Shown piece by piece: positions 56,201 to 63,215 of a stretch of DNA of 64,000 bases. Each line of letters opens with the position of its first letter. The stretch's first letter is position 1. The notes under the pieces are model-generated. The model was not told where the DNA came from. It made no database searches and saw only the letters and a list, made by a program, of their open reading frames with translations. Source of the DNA: G020354785 sp964534745 (GTDB taxonomy: Bacteria > Bacteroidota > Bacteroidia > Bacteroidales > UBA10428). The stretch is from NCBI GenBank assembly GCA_964534745.1, contig CAZHQW010000002.1, positions 1 to 64,000 of the forward strand, in the 5' to 3' direction. Position numbers and translations under genes: made by a program.

Positions 56201-56526
56201 AAAATATATACGAATACAGGGGAGACAGGTTTTCGGTGGGACTTAACAAACCCGACGAGAACAAAAAAAATATTTTTAAGAATAACGTTATCCCCATGCA
56301 GGATGGGGATTCAATATACATTTTTTCCGATGGCTATGCTGATCAGTTTGGTGGTCCCGACGGGAAAAAATACAAGTACAGAAAATTTCAACACCTTCTT
56401 CTGGCAATAAATCAACTGCCAATGGAAAAACAACATGAGCTTCTTGAAAAGAGTATTATGAGATGGAAAGGGGATCTCGACCAGGTTGATGATATACTTG
56501 TTATTGGGATAAGAATACACTCCTAG
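53224..56526 (+). CDS. Two-component-propeller sensor with SpoIIE (PP2C-type) phosphatase
   Basis: A 1100-residue membrane receptor: signal peptide (about 5-25); a double seven-bladed regulator-propeller of WIGTxxGL-type repeats (about 30-660); a Y_Y_Y domain (about 690-770; QYMYTLHKIGGKPDWIKCG); one membrane helix (about 792-812); a coiled coil (about 815-860); and SpoIIE (about 880-1095; VSGDFYWFSKIG, DCTGHGVPGAFMS, IFSDGYADQFGG, QVDDILVIG). Expected function: external ligand binding modulates dephosphorylation of a cytoplasmic anti-sigma-antagonist-like protein. Start is uncertain: no ATG is in frame; TTG at 53224 is used here. An out-of-frame nine-codon ORF (53216-53245) overlaps the start. 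The gene is convergent with the hybrid kinase 11 bp away. Confidence 0.88.
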   Translation: MLQKYAIRYLTIVGLIFYLKIGILASYTRPKCYTTANGLSHNNINCILLTDRGFLWIGTKYGLNRYDGYRFVNIRNIQGDTNSLSDNNITALAADSSSDLWIGTSMGLNHYNIKTMNFNAYYYNPQDSNSISGNRINDLHIDGDNTVWILAGNVLNSIDIKKNRVHRYHIPGNSEKPDELKLFTLEEDLNNMIWIGSSNGLYCFDKSSNKFLEIEYSIPEYSVKSILMDDAGNLWLGTDRGLLKIIKSKGIIKKYYNDLNADNPEIINSISCLSYWDANSLMLGTELGLHIFNINEEKYNSVNDPFSATEKLTYYPVRCMHTDSTELVWIGTSYGLFKINKNPPVFSNYSIDKLTGLKGMNITSIYMDRDGKLWIGTQNYGLNIINKKSQEIINYSKYNFNKERRIRSNKVSVIFENSEGNIYLGTGKGVMLYERKNKNFKSLSEKTTSCSCDTFMNSEVYDILEDSLKTLWFATSSGLYSLKAGRQKRLHHHKLGETEETVILNPVFVLETADNNHLWIGTSNGLILFNTETGNFKKYTSDSANQEVRITSNSVFSLYKDLNNRLWVGTEGGLTMIAQPSLTSKNYITETGLSRRFIYAIVEDNGNNLWLATDKGIIKFNKNDESFRPYDEPEGLLISEFIERSYFKTAYGEIFLGGIQGFCSFHPDSLIMNLHVPRIEITKIKYINRNLIYSIYKENFDSVMLPKCNYFTIEFSALDFVAPFKNQYMYTLHKIGGKPDWIKCGNMNYVSFSDITPGTYIFQVRGTNNDLVWNNEGKSMKIIIQTSVWRSRKAVIIYIIVATLVIIMLVIYRKLRLKRIRYINQEKENIAKQILEQKEELIAKNKNIMDSIKYAKRIQSALMPPETSFKSIFPDSFILHIPKDIVSGDFYWFSKIGDKAFIAAVDCTGHGVPGAFMSIIGIELFRNITNIEGIKQPAQILMTLNRDFQKIFHDTDIISFRDGMDLAFCAFDNKKMILEYAGAFNPIYIIRNKNIYEYRGDRFSVGLNKPDENKKNIFKNNVIPMQDGDSIYIFSDGYADQFGGPDGKKYKYRKFQHLLLAINQLPMEKQHELLEKSIMRWKGDLDQVDDILVIGIRIHS

Positions 56527-56537
56527 AAATGCCCGTT

Positions 56538-58289
56538 CTATATCTCTTTTTCCAGAAGGTCTTTCATTTTCTGGATTAGCACTTCTACCTGGAAAGGCTT
56601 ACTTATATAATCGTTCATCCCCGCTGCCAGGCATACTTCTTTATCACCGGCAAGGGCATTAGCCGTTACTGCAATAATAGGTGTATGAGTATTTGTTATG
56701 GATTCAACCTCCCTTATTTTCTTTGTAGCTACAATTCCGTTCATAACCGGCATCTGTATATCCATCAGAATAAGATCATACTTTGATCTTGCAAACTTGT
56801 CCACTGCCTCCTTGCCGTTATTGGCAACATCAATGTTACCGACATTACTTTTCAGGCTTAGTAAAATTATTTTCTGGTTAACAGCATTATCCTCAACCAG
56901 AAGAACATTTGATCTTTTTATATCAACTTTTTTATGAGTCTTTAACAACTCATCGGATAAACTTTCAACTTCCTCCATTCTGATTAAGGGTTCAGGCTTA
57001 GCATCCTTGCTGAACCTCAGCAAAAAGGAAATTACCGTGTTATCCTCATTTGAGTGAACATCCAGTTCTCCCTTATGTATGGAGATAATTCTTCTTGCAA
57101 TTGTAAGATCCAGATAATTTTCGACGGACTGGCGAGCTTCAGCATCAGAGCCTCCGCTGACCGGATGAATGTAATAATTATCATAATCATCCCGGACAAG
57201 ATTTAAAGGAGGACACTTCAAATTAAACAATAATTCCGCTTTATGTGCACTTTCTTTCTTTATGTCAATGCTTATATCTATAAAAACCTTTTTGTTACGG
57301 CACAGTTTCACGACATTCTCAATAAGATTGATAAAAAGCTGCTTTATTCTCAGTGGATCGCCCAGCAAACTCCCTTTAATTTCCCTGTTAATCTTTAAAT
57401 TAAACCCTACCTTGCTTCTGTATTGCTCTTTAAGTAAATCAAGTGCATTATCAATGTTTGAAAGCAGGTCAATCCTGACCTTGAAAATATCCTCATCCTC
57501 GATCTTTAAATTCGAAACCTTTACAATATTGTTAACAATGCTTACCAGGTTATTTGTAGAAGAGATTATCGTATCAAACATTTCCCTGTGCTCAGGATCA
57601 AGTTTAGTCCTGTTTAATAAATTTGATATGACCGTAATATTATTCAGCGGGGTTCGAATCTGGTGTGACAGCTTGGATAAAAAATAGTCCTTGCGGCTGC
57701 TTTCATCCTTTGTTTTAAAGATTTGTTTAATAAGCTGGTGATAGTTGTAATTCCTTTGTAGCTCAAAAACATAGACTACTGCTAAAACAATAATGTATGA
57801 GCCCACCAGCCTTAGTGACAGGGACAAATCGTAATCTTCAAGCATTGTTGCAGACCTGCCAAAAAATAACACAGGAAGGCATACTGCAAGAAAAGCAAGC
57901 GAGTGGAATACGCCCTTACGCGAGCCAAACATCAATATTGCCAGCAATGGGTAGAGGCATATCCAGATATAACCTAATCCAAATATACCGCCGGTTATCA
58001 ACAGATATAAAAAGCCTACAGTGTCAAGAGATAACAGTATATACCGGCAAAGAACATGTTTCTGCGTCTTTTTAAGTAGAAAATAACACCCCAGGCTGGC
58101 GGCTGAAAATGTTAGAAAAAGGGTCGATAAAAAATAATACCTGTATATTATTCCTGTAATACCAAAAACCAAAAAATAGACAAATGAGACCAGGCAGTAA
58201 AAATATAGCAGCAATATTTTGTTAATAATATCTACATCTGCGTTCTCGACAAGTCTTTTTATGTATGAATTCAGAATTCTCCTCAGCAT
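56538..58289 (-). CDS. Membrane hybrid histidine kinase-receiver with apparently degenerate ATPase domain
   Basis: 583 residues: about six membrane helices (about 18-180), HisKA with the phosphoacceptor in LSKLSHQIRTPLNN (about residue 208), a HATPase-like domain (about 310-420) and an intact receiver (about 460-583; VEDN, Asp in ILMDIQMP, Thr in AVTANA, Lys in ISKPF). In the HATPase region the N-box (INLIENVVK) is recognisable, but the G1 Asp-x-Gly-x-Gly is absent (LKCPPLNLVRD instead) and the G2 Gly-rich GxGLGL is replaced by VENYLDLTI. Autophosphorylation therefore looks unlikely, and the protein may be a receiver fed by another kinase. It is convergent with the propeller-SpoIIE gene. Confidence 0.85.
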   Translation of the reverse strand: MLRRILNSYIKRLVENADVDIINKILLLYFYCLVSFVYFLVFGITGIIYRYYFLSTLFLTFSAASLGCYFLLKKTQKHVLCRYILLSLDTVGFLYLLITGGIFGLGYIWICLYPLLAILMFGSRKGVFHSLAFLAVCLPVLFFGRSATMLEDYDLSLSLRLVGSYIIVLAVVYVFELQRNYNYHQLIKQIFKTKDESSRKDYFLSKLSHQIRTPLNNITVISNLLNRTKLDPEHREMFDTIISSTNNLVSIVNNIVKVSNLKIEDEDIFKVRIDLLSNIDNALDLLKEQYRSKVGFNLKINREIKGSLLGDPLRIKQLFINLIENVVKLCRNKKVFIDISIDIKKESAHKAELLFNLKCPPLNLVRDDYDNYYIHPVSGGSDAEARQSVENYLDLTIARRIISIHKGELDVHSNEDNTVISFLLRFSKDAKPEPLIRMEEVESLSDELLKTHKKVDIKRSNVLLVEDNAVNQKIILLSLKSNVGNIDVANNGKEAVDKFARSKYDLILMDIQMPVMNGIVATKKIREVESITNTHTPIIAVTANALAGDKEVCLAAGMNDYISKPFQVEVLIQKMKDLLEKEI

Positions 58290-58485
58290 CCTGTGGACAG
58301 TTTACAAATTGAACAATCAGGATTTAATATACCGAAATATTTATTATTATAAATTTAGTCAAAATATTTCAATAAACTATTATTAAAGCTCCTTCTTGAA
58401 AAGCATATGCCTGAATAATGTATCCCCATTCAATAATATATCCATAATTATTGCCGTTATTTTTTAAGGTTTATAAATAAAGAGG

Positions 58486-58493
58486 TAAATTTG
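58486..58493 (+). promoter_or_regulatory. Candidate -7 element for the 58528 gene
   Basis: TAAATTTG, an exact TAnnTTTG match, giving a 5' UTR near 28 nt. The same octamer precedes the 60974 and 63216 genes. The surrounding gap 58290-58527 shows nothing else. Confidence 0.35.
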
Positions 58494-58527
58494 TTTAAGC
58501 ACTCTCTATTAAATTTCAATATATTAT

Positions 58528-59205
58528 ATGCGGAAGATATATTACATATTACTGGCATTTGGCGCATTGTTTAATTCCAGTTTGTTCAGCCAGGCTGACT
58601 CGGCAGGTTACATAAAGTACACTCCCCAGTTCAGGTTCAGGGATGGTATTTTTATAAATTTTGACCAGGTAAAAAATAACAGGCCCATACCAAAATCCAG
58701 GATAATATCACCAGCGGCTTACGATGACCAGTATTTTTATGACCGTACATTACAATCCAAAGAGATATATTATTACGATAATTTTGGAGTTAAGCAGGAG
58801 GTACCGACAAAAAAAATATGGGGATATTCACAAAACGGAAGCCTTTATGTAAATATTAATGACGGTTTCTACAGGATAAATATTCTGGGCAGTATTTGTC
58901 ATTTTGTCGCTAATTACACATCATACAATAACACTTATCCATACTCTTACTATGATTACAGATACAATCCATATGGAGGACGGACAGCATCATACTCAAC
59001 AACTGAAATGCGACAGTACCTTCTTGACTTTGCGACAGGCAATGTACTTGATTATAATGTTGCCAGCATTGAGTTGCTGCTTATGAGGGATCCGGAATTG
59101 CATGATGAATATGCATCCCTTAGAAACAGGAAGAAGAAACAGCTTAAATTTTTATATATCAGAAAATTCAATGAAAGAAATCCATTATATTTTCCAATAA
59201 AATAA
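58528..59205 (+). CDS. Secreted protein of unknown function
   Basis: 225 residues with a signal peptide (about 1-20, ending SLFSQ). The mature part begins with FRFRDGIFINFDQVKNNRPIP and is rich in Tyr and Asp (PYSYYDYRYNPYGG at about 148-161), which suggests an extracytoplasmic binding protein. LLLMRDPELHDEYASLRNRKKK is near the end. I do not recognise the family. It ends 6 bp before the next gene and both are probably translated together. Confidence 0.7.
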   Translation: MRKIYYILLAFGALFNSSLFSQADSAGYIKYTPQFRFRDGIFINFDQVKNNRPIPKSRIISPAAYDDQYFYDRTLQSKEIYYYDNFGVKQEVPTKKIWGYSQNGSLYVNINDGFYRINILGSICHFVANYTSYNNTYPYSYYDYRYNPYGGRTASYSTTEMRQYLLDFATGNVLDYNVASIELLLMRDPELHDEYASLRNRKKKQLKFLYIRKFNERNPLYFPIK

Positions 59206-59211
59206 TTAACT

Positions 59212-60063
59212 ATGATGAAAAAGACATTAATATCATTACTGGTTGCCGGCATGGCAGTATCATTATTTTCCCAGGAGTATGTACCTTCGAGGGAAGATAT
59301 TGATGCTTTTTTCCTGACTAAAACACTTGTTGTTCTTCCTAATAATCCGCTTCTTGAATATAACTATGTTATAAAAGAAGTTATGGAACAGGAATGGGAA
59401 ATTACTGACTACGATTTTATATCATTTAGCGAATTTGAAGAATTGAGATTTGATCCTAAATATTCATTTTTATATATGACCCAGGTCAGCTTTGAGCATG
59501 ATAAAACAGATGCCAGGTACAGGTTCCTTCATCTTTCTCTCGGAGGCGACTACTTCAGAATGAACCAGATGCCCGACATAGCATCTGTTCCGGTAGCTTA
59601 TTATAACGTTGAAGAGGAATACTACGCATACAAACTCGGGATACTTGTTCGTTTCATTCAGAATCATGTAAAGCTTATCAGGGATCATCCTGAGATTATA
59701 TCAGCCAATGTATTCAAACATTATAATGATAATATAAGGGATATCCGGGGTAAAACATTATACCTGCTTGAAAACGAGCTGACAAAAAAAATAAATTCTG
59801 CTGCAAGAATAAAAAAGATATATCCTTACGACTTTAAGATTGTGACAAAAGAAGAAATTGAAAAGGCAATAAAAGACAGAAGGGATGATATCGTTTTCCT
59901 GCATAAAGTCGGTCCTGAAGGCACAAAATTAAATGCAAGATGTTACAAAGTAATTATCGGAGCCGGTGATGCCAACTTCTACTATTTTGACTACCATAAA
60001 ATAGATAATAATAATCCCGACGGTTTATTGGAGTCTGACTTAAAAAAGCTGGCCAGGAAATAA
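59212..60063 (+). CDS. Exported protein of unknown function
   Basis: 283 residues with a signal peptide (about 1-20, ending SLFSQ). The mature region is mixed alpha/beta with repeated Asp/Glu-Tyr motifs (WEITDYDFISFSEFEEL; VVLPNNPLLEYNYVIKEVM) and a C-terminal segment KARCYKVIIGAGDANFYYFDYHKI-like (actual: LNARCYKVIIGAGDANFYYF). No family recognised. Signal peptide and cotranscription with the previous gene suggest a joint periplasmic or surface function. Confidence 0.7.
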   Translation: MMKKTLISLLVAGMAVSLFSQEYVPSREDIDAFFLTKTLVVLPNNPLLEYNYVIKEVMEQEWEITDYDFISFSEFEELRFDPKYSFLYMTQVSFEHDKTDARYRFLHLSLGGDYFRMNQMPDIASVPVAYYNVEEEYYAYKLGILVRFIQNHVKLIRDHPEIISANVFKHYNDNIRDIRGKTLYLLENELTKKINSAARIKKIYPYDFKIVTKEEIEKAIKDRRDDIVFLHKVGPEGTKLNARCYKVIIGAGDANFYYFDYHKIDNNNPDGLLESDLKKLARK

Positions 60064-60120
60064 ATAGTATGATGTTTATAAAATACCCCGGGTTTTATTG
60101 TTATCCAGTACCATATTTTT

Positions 60121-60128
60121 TATCTTAG
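60121..60128 (+). promoter_or_regulatory. Possible -7 element (variant) before the TPR gene
   Basis: TATCTTAG, one base off TAnnTTTG, giving a 5' UTR of about 25 nt. Identical to the octamer before the PafA-like gene. Confidence 0.25.
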
Positions 60129-60159
60129 GACAATTTATAAGTCTTTTTTAGAAGAATGT

Positions 60160-60894
60160 ATGAAATCAGTTCTTATTATTCTTATTATTCTTTCTGCCAG
60201 CATTATAGTATTACCTCAGGAAAATCCCAAAGTCGACGTATTATTACAGGAAGCCGATGCTGAACTTGAAAAGTCGAATTTTGATGAAGCATTAAGAAAA
60301 GTCGAAAGGGCTCTCACTTTGTCTCCGCGCAACGTTAAAGCATGGGAAAAAAGAATAACAATTTATTACCAGAAGGATGATATCAAGGAAGCATCCAAAT
60401 ATGTTGATGAAGCAATAGATGAATTTCCTGCAGAAGGTGAATTTTACTATTTGAGGGGGTTAATTAATTTAGCCAGGAAAAAATATTATAAAGCATTAAA
60501 TGATTTTAATAAGGCACTTGATTATAAAAATGTCGACCCATACAAGGTCTATCTTAACAGGGCCGTTACCAACACTAATCTTCAGGAGTATGAACTGGCA
60601 ATAGATGATCTGACAAAATCAATTGAGCTTAATAGTGATAATGCCAGCGCCTATCACAGCAGGGGCATGGTTTACTATGAACTTAAAGATTATGAACAGG
60701 CCGTCAGGGATTTTACGCAGGCCATAAACCTGAGCCAGGATAATCCGGTTACATTTTTTAACCTGGGAATGTCTTATTACAGGATGGAAGATAAGGATAG
60801 TGCATGTCCCTATTTTCATAAAGCCTGTTCAATGGGCGATATAAACGCCTGCAGGATGGCCTTCGGAGAATGCTCCAAAAACTTGCCCAAATAA
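60160..60894 (+). CDS. Periplasmic TPR-repeat protein
   Basis: 244 residues with a signal peptide (about 1-20). About five tetratricopeptide repeats (about 25-225) such as ALTLSPRNVKAWEKRITIYY, FYYLRGLINLARKKYYKALNDF, ASAYHSRGMVYYELKDYEQAVRDF and FFNLGMSYYRMEDKDSACPYFH. Two or three cysteines at the C-terminus (CPYFHKACSMGDINACRMAFGEC). TPRs provide a protein-binding scaffold; the partner is unknown, possibly the exported products encoded just upstream. Confidence 0.85.
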   Translation: MKSVLIILIILSASIIVLPQENPKVDVLLQEADAELEKSNFDEALRKVERALTLSPRNVKAWEKRITIYYQKDDIKEASKYVDEAIDEFPAEGEFYYLRGLINLARKKYYKALNDFNKALDYKNVDPYKVYLNRAVTNTNLQEYELAIDDLTKSIELNSDNASAYHSRGMVYYELKDYEQAVRDFTQAINLSQDNPVTFFNLGMSYYRMEDKDSACPYFHKACSMGDINACRMAFGECSKNLPK

Positions 60895-60946
60895 ACGGTC
60901 TTTCCATTTTTTGCAGCAATAAAATAGTACTATCTTAAAAATGTTA

Positions 60947-60954
60947 TAAATTTG
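60947..60954 (+). promoter_or_regulatory. Candidate -7 element for the GT2 fusion gene
   Basis: TAAATTTG, an exact TAnnTTTG match, giving a 5' UTR near 13 nt. Confidence 0.35.
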
Positions 60955-60973
60955 ATTTCTTTGCTTTGCCTTT

Positions 60974-62935
60974 ATGGACCTTTCAATAATAATAGTAAAT
61001 TATAATGTTAAATACTTCCTTGAGCAGTGTTTGCACTCTGTATTGAATTCATCAAAGAAGATTAAATCCGAAATTTTTGTTGTCGATAATAATTCTGTCG
61101 ACGGATCATGTATGATGATAAAAGAAAAATTCCCCCGGGTAAAGCTTATTGAAAACAAAAAAAACTTAGGCTTTGCCAGGGCAAACAACCAGGCTATAAA
61201 AAAAGCCACCGGCAAATATGTACTGATATTAAATCCTGATACAGTTGTTGAGGAGGATACATTTGAAAAATGCATTAAATTCATGGAAAGCCACAAAGAT
61301 GCCGGCAGCCTGGGTGTTAAAATGATTGACGGCAAAGGCAGGTATCTTCCTGAATCAAAAAGGTCTTTGCCTACTCCGGAAGTAGCATTCTACAAAATGT
61401 TCGGATTATCATCACTATTTTCAAAATCGAAAAGGTTCGGACAGTATCATCTGGGGTACCTTGACAAAGAACAAATTCATGAAGTGGATGTCTTGCCGGG
61501 TGCATTTATACTTGTCAGAAGAAAATTATTGCTGGACATAGGATTGCTGGATGAAAATTTCTTCATGTACGGAGAAGATATTGATTTATCATACAGGATT
61601 AAACAGGCCGGGTACAAGAATTATTACTTCCCTAAAACAACAATTATTCACTATAAGGGAGAAAGCACAAAAAAGGGGAGTATCAATTATGTTGTTTTGT
61701 TTTACAATGCAATGATAATTTTTGCCAAAAAGCACTTTTCAAGGAAGAATGCCAGTTTTTTCAGCTTTTTGATAAATATTGCCATTTACTTCAGGGCTGT
61801 ATTTGCCATTCTCAGGCGCTCTGTTGTCAGTACAATAAATCCGCTGCTTAACGCACTTGTTATATACCTGGGATATTACTTCTTCTCACCCCTGTGGGGT
61901 AATATCATTGAACGCAATTATCCTGAGCAGTACCTTAACCTGGTAGTACCTTCATATATCCTGGTGTGGCTCGTGTCAATCTTTCTGTCAGGAGGTTACG
62001 AAAGACTTGTAAAAATAGGAGCATTAGTGCGTGGAGTTATATTCGGAACATTTTTTATTTTGGTGATTTACGCATTATCACCTGAAAATCTGAGGTTCTC
62101 AAGGGTTCTGATACTGTTCGGAACAATCTGGGCTCTGGCCTCGACCATAGGAATAAGACTTCTATTAAACCTTGTCAGTAAAAAGAACTTTAAGTTAGAG
62201 ATCTTCAGGAAAAGGAGGAGAATAATTATAATAGGGGATAAAGAGGAAAGCACCCGTGTATATTCAATTCTCAGGCAGACTCAAATAAAACCTGAACTTG
62301 TCGGCACAGTCAGTCCATCCGAAAAAATCCAAAAAACCGACTTTATAGGAGATATAAGCCAGATTAAGGATATAGTCGAGATCAATAAGGTGGATGAACT
62401 GATTTTCTGTGCAAAAGATATGACCTCCCAGAGTATTATTAAAACTATGCTCCAGTTTACTGACAGGAATATCGATTTCAAAATTGCTCCTCCTGAAAGC
62501 CTCTCAGTTATTGGCAGTAACTCCATTGACACTGCCGGAGACCTCTATGTTGTGAATTTTAATACTATTTCAAGAAACCTGAATAAACGCAAAAAGAGAC
62601 TTTTTGATATAAGTATTGCCTCGGTATTAATTGCTTTAAGTCCCTTTGCATTATTTATCACCGGCAAGCCCTTGCAGTACTTTATAAATATATTCAGTGT
62701 CCTGCTGGGTTTCTATTCATTTGTCGGATATCACGGTACTACAGGAGGCATGCATTCTGATCTGCCTCATTTGAAAAAGGCAATCCTTTCTCCTCTGGAC
62801 GGACTTGGCAGGAAGGTTGACAATAAAAAACTGATAAAAAAAATGAATATGTTGTATGCAAAAGACTACAGACTATTTAACGATTTGTTTATAGTATTTA
62901 AAGGCTTTAACAAACTTGCAAGAAAAATATCATGA
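60974..62935 (+). CDS. GT2 glycosyltransferase fused to a truncated polyprenyl phosphoglycosyltransferase-like domain
   Basis: 653 residues. GT2 domain (about 1-250): SIIIVNYNVKYFLEQCLHSV, VDNNSVDGS, LILNPDTVVE (the D.D), ILVRRKLLLDIGLLDENFFMYGEDIDLSYR. Then several membrane helices (about 255-395), a Rossmann-like CoA_binding_3 domain (about 412-530; RRIIIIGDKEESTRVY) and a C-terminal stretch (about 542-653) that starts like a Bac_transf phosphoglycosyltransferase (KRKKRLFDISIASVLIALSPF) and ends like one (FINIFSVLLGFYSFVGYHG), but lacks the intervening QeRvG and KFRSM core. Phosphoglycosyltransferase activity is therefore unlikely. Probable role: sugar transfer to a lipid-linked precursor, with the tail holding the enzyme at the membrane. 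Confidence 0.78.
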   Translation: MDLSIIIVNYNVKYFLEQCLHSVLNSSKKIKSEIFVVDNNSVDGSCMMIKEKFPRVKLIENKKNLGFARANNQAIKKATGKYVLILNPDTVVEEDTFEKCIKFMESHKDAGSLGVKMIDGKGRYLPESKRSLPTPEVAFYKMFGLSSLFSKSKRFGQYHLGYLDKEQIHEVDVLPGAFILVRRKLLLDIGLLDENFFMYGEDIDLSYRIKQAGYKNYYFPKTTIIHYKGESTKKGSINYVVLFYNAMIIFAKKHFSRKNASFFSFLINIAIYFRAVFAILRRSVVSTINPLLNALVIYLGYYFFSPLWGNIIERNYPEQYLNLVVPSYILVWLVSIFLSGGYERLVKIGALVRGVIFGTFFILVIYALSPENLRFSRVLILFGTIWALASTIGIRLLLNLVSKKNFKLEIFRKRRRIIIIGDKEESTRVYSILRQTQIKPELVGTVSPSEKIQKTDFIGDISQIKDIVEINKVDELIFCAKDMTSQSIIKTMLQFTDRNIDFKIAPPESLSVIGSNSIDTAGDLYVVNFNTISRNLNKRKKRLFDISIASVLIALSPFALFITGKPLQYFINIFSVLLGFYSFVGYHGTTGGMHSDLPHLKKAILSPLDGLGRKVDNKKLIKKMNMLYAKDYRLFNDLFIVFKGFNKLARKIS

Positions 62936-63215
62936 TAGCACATCCCTTCTCCATATTTTAATTATTAACAACCTTTTATCAGCAGCATTTCCATTATTTA
63001 TATCTCTGTATTTATTGTTAGGCTTTTTATTTCAAAGCCGGCAATTAATATTTACATGTTCTTTAAAAACCTGTTTTATTATACTGTCCATAAATGTTAT
63101 TACGCAGATACTTTATTGTTTTATATATTTATCATATCAAATGTTTAGCGTTTAAGTTATTATCACTAGTTATTTTAATTTTATTTATAAATTTGTTTTT
63201 TAACATAAATGTTTA
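62936..63215. other. AT-rich intergenic region
   Basis: 280 bp with no convincing gene. An open frame from a TTG at 62916 to 63155 is hydrophobic but overlaps the GT2 gene and starts at an unlikely codon. TAAATTTG at 63188-63195 is the likely -7 box of the next gene. Confidence 0.4.
63188..63195 (+). promoter_or_regulatory. Candidate -7 element for the PorE-like gene
   Basis: TAAATTTG, an exact TAnnTTTG match, giving a 5' UTR near 14 nt. Same octamer as before the genes at 58528 and 60974. Confidence 0.4.

Noticed and set aside
60083..60100. CCCGGG-centred palindrome after the 59212 gene
   Set aside because: There is no loop, so it cannot form a terminator hairpin, and a six-base core palindrome is expected by chance.
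62916..63155. Hydrophobic 79-residue open frame after the GT2 fusion
   Set aside because: It begins with a TTG inside the GT2 gene, has low complexity from AT-rich DNA, and a better promoter and start for the next gene lie downstream.
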